Shown piece by piece: positions 5,920-8,801 of a stretch of DNA of 8,801 nt (within the stretch, counting starts at the first letter, position 1; each line of letters opens with the position of its first letter). The DNA comes from Flavobacteriales bacterium (GTDB taxonomy: Bacteria > Bacteroidota > Bacteroidia > Flavobacteriales > Flavobacteriaceae): the NCBI GenBank assembly GCA_015494775.1, contig WGAP01000091.1, forward strand, positions 1-8,801, written 5' to 3'. The notes under the pieces were generated by a model. It did not search any database and was not told the origin of the DNA. It saw nothing but the letters and a program-made list of their open reading frames with translations. A program made the position numbers and the translations under genes.

Positions 5920-8403
5920 GTGAAAAGATTTTTACCGCTTGCCGTTTTACTCGTTTTTTGGCCTTTGGCGGGTTACGCCCAAACCAGGGTGGCCGGCATC
6001 GTTACCGACGAAAAAGGCCAACCCATGCCTTATGTAAACATCGTTTTCAAAGGTTCGGTCAAAGGAACCATAACGGACGAAGAAGGCCGGTTTTACTTGG
6101 CTTCGGATAAAACCTATCATACTTTGGTGGTGGCCTTTATGGGCTACAAAACCAAAGAAATTCCCATCAAATCGCGCCAACTCAACCTGCGTATCCGCCT
6201 GGAACCCGAAGCCCAAAATTTGGAAACCGTAACCGTAGCCGTGGGCAAGCCGCGCAACAAGGGAAATCCGGCCATTGCCCTACTCAAAAAAGTACGCGCC
6301 CGAAAACATCGCAACGGGCTCGGCGGTGTGGATTATTATCAATATGACAAATACGAAAAAATCGAGTTCGACCTGTATTTGCCCGACACCAACTATACGC
6401 TGAAACGCCTGCCCAAGGATTTTCGTTTTATCGGCCGTTATGTGGACACGTCCACCATCACCGGACGGCCCACTTTGCCGGCTTTTATCAACGAATCCTA
6501 CTACAAGGTTTACGGACGCAACCGCCCGCCGGTGCGTAAGCGCGAAGATTTGATTGCCACCAAGGCATCGGGCGTAAACAACAGCGAGTTCACCAATGTT
6601 TATCTCAAAGATATTTATGCCGATTACGATGTTTACAGCCCGTTTATCCGGGTTTTTGACAAGAAATTCGTCAGTCCGCTTTCGCCGTTGGCGCCCTTGA
6701 CCTATTATTTTGTTTTGGCCGATACGGCCGAAATCGACGGCTTGAGGTCGTTCAACATTATTTTCTATCCGCGGCGCAGCGGCGATTTGGCTTTCAAGGG
6801 CGATATGTGGGTGGCCGATTCGCTTTATGCCGTGCAGGATATTTCGTTGCGCGTCAGCCGGCGTGCCAATGTGAATTGGATTAAGGATTTTTATTTGGAA
6901 CAATCCTATTACCTTTACAATGACAGTGTTTATTTGCCCAAGCGTTATTTTGTGATGACCGAATTGGGCGCCGAGGAAATCAAATCCATCGATTTGTTGG
7001 TCAAAAAAACTACGGTTTACCGCCATTATGTGCTTAACAGGCCTTTGCCTGACAAGTTTTACCGCCACGAAAAAAGCATTTACGACAAGGATATTTACAC
7101 CAAGCCCGATACTTTTTGGACGCGATTGCGTCCCGAACGGCTCAATCCGCGGGAAGAAGGCGTCTATCAAATGCTGGATTCGCTGCGCCGGACCAAAACT
7201 TTCCGCCGGCTTTCCAAATGGGGTAGCGCCATCGGTTCGGGATATTGGGAAATACCCAAATGGCATTTCGATTTCGGGCCCATTTTTTCCATTGTGGGTT
7301 ACAACGACGTGGAGGGCTTGCGCATTCGCTTGGGCGGGCGCACCTATTTTCAAACCAATGATTTGGTTCGCTTCGAAGGTTTTACGGCCTACGGATTTAT
7401 GGACCGGCGCTTCAAATACGGACTGAGTGCCAAAGCGGTACTTTCGGTCAAGCCGCGCTTGATGCTGGCGGCCGGCTATCGGCACGATATCGAACAAACG
7501 GGCGTTTCGCTTACGGCCCTTGAAGAGGATGAACTCAACCGCAACCTTTCGGCCAGCTTTGTGCTTTCCACCGGCGACAAAACCAAACTGACCGATTTGC
7601 GTTTGGCTCAGGCGAGTATCAGTTTCGAGCCGCGAAAAAACGTGGCCTTCAAATTGGGCGGACAATACAAGGATATGCGTTCGGCTCATCCTGCTTTTCG
7701 GATGGATTATTACGACCCGAGCGGACAGGTGCGCGGCATTTTGCGCCAGCCCGAAGTATATGCCCAAATCAAAATTACGCCGGGCCGCAAGATGGTGGGC
7801 TACGGCGTAAAGCGCTACGAAGTCAACAGCAATTATCCGGTGTTTTTGGTGCGCTACACGCGCGGTTTCAGTCGCGGCAAGCCCGACGCCTTTGACTATG
7901 CCAAATGGCAATTTTATTTCGACAAGCGCTTTCTGATAGGCGGACTGGGCAAAAGCATCGTGCAGGTGGAAACGGGTTTTTTGGACGGCCGGGCGCCTTT
8001 GGGTTTGCTCAATGTGGTGCCGGGCAATCAATCCTATTTTTATGTGGGCAGTGCGTTCCAACTGCTTAATTATTATGAATTTATCACCGACCGCTATGTG
8101 GCCGTCAAATGGATGCACAATTTCGAGGGACGGATTTTGGACAAAATTCCTTTGATCAAGCGTTTGAAGTGGCGAACCATCGTTTTTGCCAACGGCGTTT
8201 GGGGCAGGATTTCGCCGGCCAACCGTGCGCTGAATGCTTCGGGAATGACCTATGTGGCGCCCGAAAGGCCCTATGTGGAGTATGGTGTGGGCGTTACCAA
8301 CATTAAGAAGTTTTTGGAGTTGGACGCCTTTTGGCGCGCCGATTACCGCGGTCCGAACCGGCAGAATTTCGGACTGAAAATGAATGTAAGTTTAGATTTT
8401 TAG
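5920..8403 (+). CDS. DUF5686 outer-membrane protein with carboxypeptidase-like regulatory domain
   Basis: An exported protein of 827 residues from a GTG start. Residues 1-20 form a signal peptide (basic KR, hydrophobic core, cleavage likely after GYA before Q21). Residues about 22-105 are a carboxypeptidase D regulatory-like beta-sandwich (GIVTDEKGQPMPYVNIVFKG, then GTITDEEGRFYL), the module also found at the start of SusC/TonB-dependent proteins. The remainder matches the DUF5686 family of Bacteroidota, rich in aromatic and alternating hydrophobic residues, and ends in SLDF with a terminal Phe, as in outer-membrane beta-barrels. No TonB plug domain is visible, so it is not a SusC receptor. 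The family has no established function; an envelope role is an inference. It is a single-gene unit between its own promoter and the GC-rich repeat region. Confidence 0.9.
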   Translation: MKRFLPLAVLLVFWPLAGYAQTRVAGIVTDEKGQPMPYVNIVFKGSVKGTITDEEGRFYLASDKTYHTLVVAFMGYKTKEIPIKSRQLNLRIRLEPEAQNLETVTVAVGKPRNKGNPAIALLKKVRARKHRNGLGGVDYYQYDKYEKIEFDLYLPDTNYTLKRLPKDFRFIGRYVDTSTITGRPTLPAFINESYYKVYGRNRPPVRKREDLIATKASGVNNSEFTNVYLKDIYADYDVYSPFIRVFDKKFVSPLSPLAPLTYYFVLADTAEIDGLRSFNIIFYPRRSGDLAFKGDMWVADSLYAVQDISLRVSRRANVNWIKDFYLEQSYYLYNDSVYLPKRYFVMTELGAEEIKSIDLLVKKTTVYRHYVLNRPLPDKFYRHEKSIYDKDIYTKPDTFWTRLRPERLNPREEGVYQMLDSLRRTKTFRRLSKWGSAIGSGYWEIPKWHFDFGPIFSIVGYNDVEGLRIRLGGRTYFQTNDLVRFEGFTAYGFMDRRFKYGLSAKAVLSVKPRLMLAAGYRHDIEQTGVSLTALEEDELNRNLSASFVLSTGDKTKLTDLRLAQASISFEPRKNVAFKLGGQYKDMRSAHPAFRMDYYDPSGQVRGILRQPEVYAQIKITPGRKMVGYGVKRYEVNSNYPVFLVRYTRGFSRGKPDAFDYAKWQFYFDKRFLIGGLGKSIVQVETGFLDGRAPLGLLNVVPGNQSYFYVGSAFQLLNYYEFITDRYVAVKWMHNFEGRILDKIPLIKRLKWRTIVFANGVWGRISPANRALNASGMTYVAPERPYVEYGVGVTNIKKFLELDAFWRADYRGPNRQNFGLKMNVSLDF

Positions 8404-8426
8404 GGCGCCCCGGCGACCGGTTTCGG

Positions 8427-8589
8427 GGCCCCGCCGGCGGGCGAATGCCCGCGGCGGATGGCCGGACGATTGAATTTAGGTCGGTGGCCCCGCCCCGCGG
8501 CTTCGCCGCGGGGCGGGGCGTTCCATTGATTTTCAAAAGTTTACGTCCGGCCATCCGCCCGGCGCGCAGCCGCGCGCCGCGGCGGGGCC
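8427..8589. repeat. Palindromic element with four-way-junction fold, B
   Basis: Four helices meet with no unpaired junction base. P1 pairs 8427-8436 with 8580-8589 (10 bp). P2 is the hairpin 8437-8452 (6 bp, GAAT loop). P3 pairs 8453-8468 with 8544-8559 (16 bp). P4 is the hairpin 8560-8579 (8 bp). All stems are perfect. The apical region of P3 (8469-8543) carries a further perfect 15-bp GC hairpin, 8487-8501/8505-8519, with a TTC loop. Competing pairings exist, for example 8431-8435 with 8453-8457, and a small hairpin 8408-8412/8424-8428. It starts 24 bases after the DUF5686 stop, so it would lie in that gene's 3' untranslated region and could serve as its transcript end, although no T-run follows the 15-bp hairpin. 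Confidence 0.8.
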
Positions 8590-8592
8590 ACG

Positions 8593-8610
8593 GCCGCTGC
8601 TTCAAGCGGC
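8593..8610. repeat. Small GC hairpin
   Basis: GCCGCT (8593-8598) pairs with AGCGGC (8605-8610) around a 6-base loop. It lies between element B and the second terminal repeat. Nothing else is recognisable in 8611-8663, which is GC-rich and without a convincing gene. Confidence 0.5.
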
Positions 8611-8663
8611 GGAGCGCTTTCGCATCGGCCGGTCCGAACACCGTCGCCGTCGGGCTGTCCGCT

Positions 8664-8801
8664 CATATTCGCCTTGGCGGATGCCGTGGTTTTGTGCGGG
8701 CGCGCGTGCCGCGCGCCCGCGCCCGCCCGTACGTGGGGCTTCCTGCTGGTTGCCTCCGCCGGGCGGAAAACCATCGGCACCGCCGGCGGCTCATACCGCT
8801 C
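8664..8801. repeat. Terminal GC-rich repeat, copy 2
   Basis: Direct repeat of 1-137, same orientation, running to the last base of the window. P1 is 8676-8693/8767-8784, P2 is 8694-8706/8710-8722, and P3 is 8723-8729/8760-8766; all are kept. Relative to copy 1 it differs at positions equivalent to 32, 68, 83 and 87 and has one extra base after position 81. It is probably cut by the window end. Confidence 0.85.

Noticed and set aside
6280..8118. Minus-strand open frame of 612 codons opposite the DUF5686 gene
   Set aside because: Long antisense frames are common opposite GC-biased genes. The sequence shows no family features, while the sense protein has a signal peptide and known domains. The same holds for the antisense frame at 947-1996.
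8487..8519. 15-bp GC hairpin as the rho-independent terminator of the DUF5686 gene
   Set aside because: It is very stable but is followed by GTTCCATTGATTTT rather than a T-run, unlike the two clear terminators in the window. It fits better as part of the branched element, though some role in transcript ending is possible.
8303..8780. Minus-strand open frames of 112 and 79 codons in the GC-rich tail
   Set aside because: They are Arg/Ala/Pro-rich translations of palindromic GC repeats without any protein signature.

Overview
The window is a block of eight bacterial housekeeping genes, all on the + strand, with highly structured, repeat-filled intergenic DNA at both ends. The proteins point to Bacteroidota, most likely Flavobacteriia or a close relative. 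The evidence is the gene order hpt-adk-obg and DUF177-rpmF-accB-accC, a cysteine-free L32 of the HRAHWHEGKLYYRG type, a DUF5686 outer-membrane protein, absence of Shine-Dalgarno sequences, and TAnnTTTG-type -7 promoter boxes. No species can be named from the sequence.

Layout: (1) 1-137 is a GC-rich repeat that returns, nearly identical, at 8664-8801. (2) 138-870 has no convincing gene. It holds an AT-rich stretch, three abutting hairpins (210-297), an array of six hairpins on a 30-nt period (419-612), a palindromic element that can fold as a four-way junction (634-791), and a candidate promoter (837-844). (3) 872-3033 is hpt, adk and obg: purine salvage, adenylate balance and a ribosome-assembly GTPase, tightly spaced and probably one operon. 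(4) 3057-3769 is DUF177 and rpmF, with its own promoter in the tail of obg and a rho-independent terminator at 3795-3826. (5) 3901-5751 is accB and accC, two subunits of acetyl-CoA carboxylase, ending in a UUCG-loop terminator (5773-5794). (6) 5920-8403 is a large exported DUF5686 protein with its own promoter. (7) 8404-8801 is very GC-rich non-coding DNA with a second four-way-junction element (8427-8589), a small hairpin and the second copy of the terminal repeat.

The genes are ordinary core genes. The unusual content is the intergenic DNA at the two ends. Unlike the short AT-rich spacers inside the block, these regions are as GC-rich as the genes or richer. They are built from stems that abut exactly, giving three- and four-way junctions, plus a tandem array whose stem arms change in a compensating way from unit to unit. 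I read these as a family of structure-conserved dispersed elements of unknown function. Whether they act as DNA cruciforms or as RNA cannot be told from this window.
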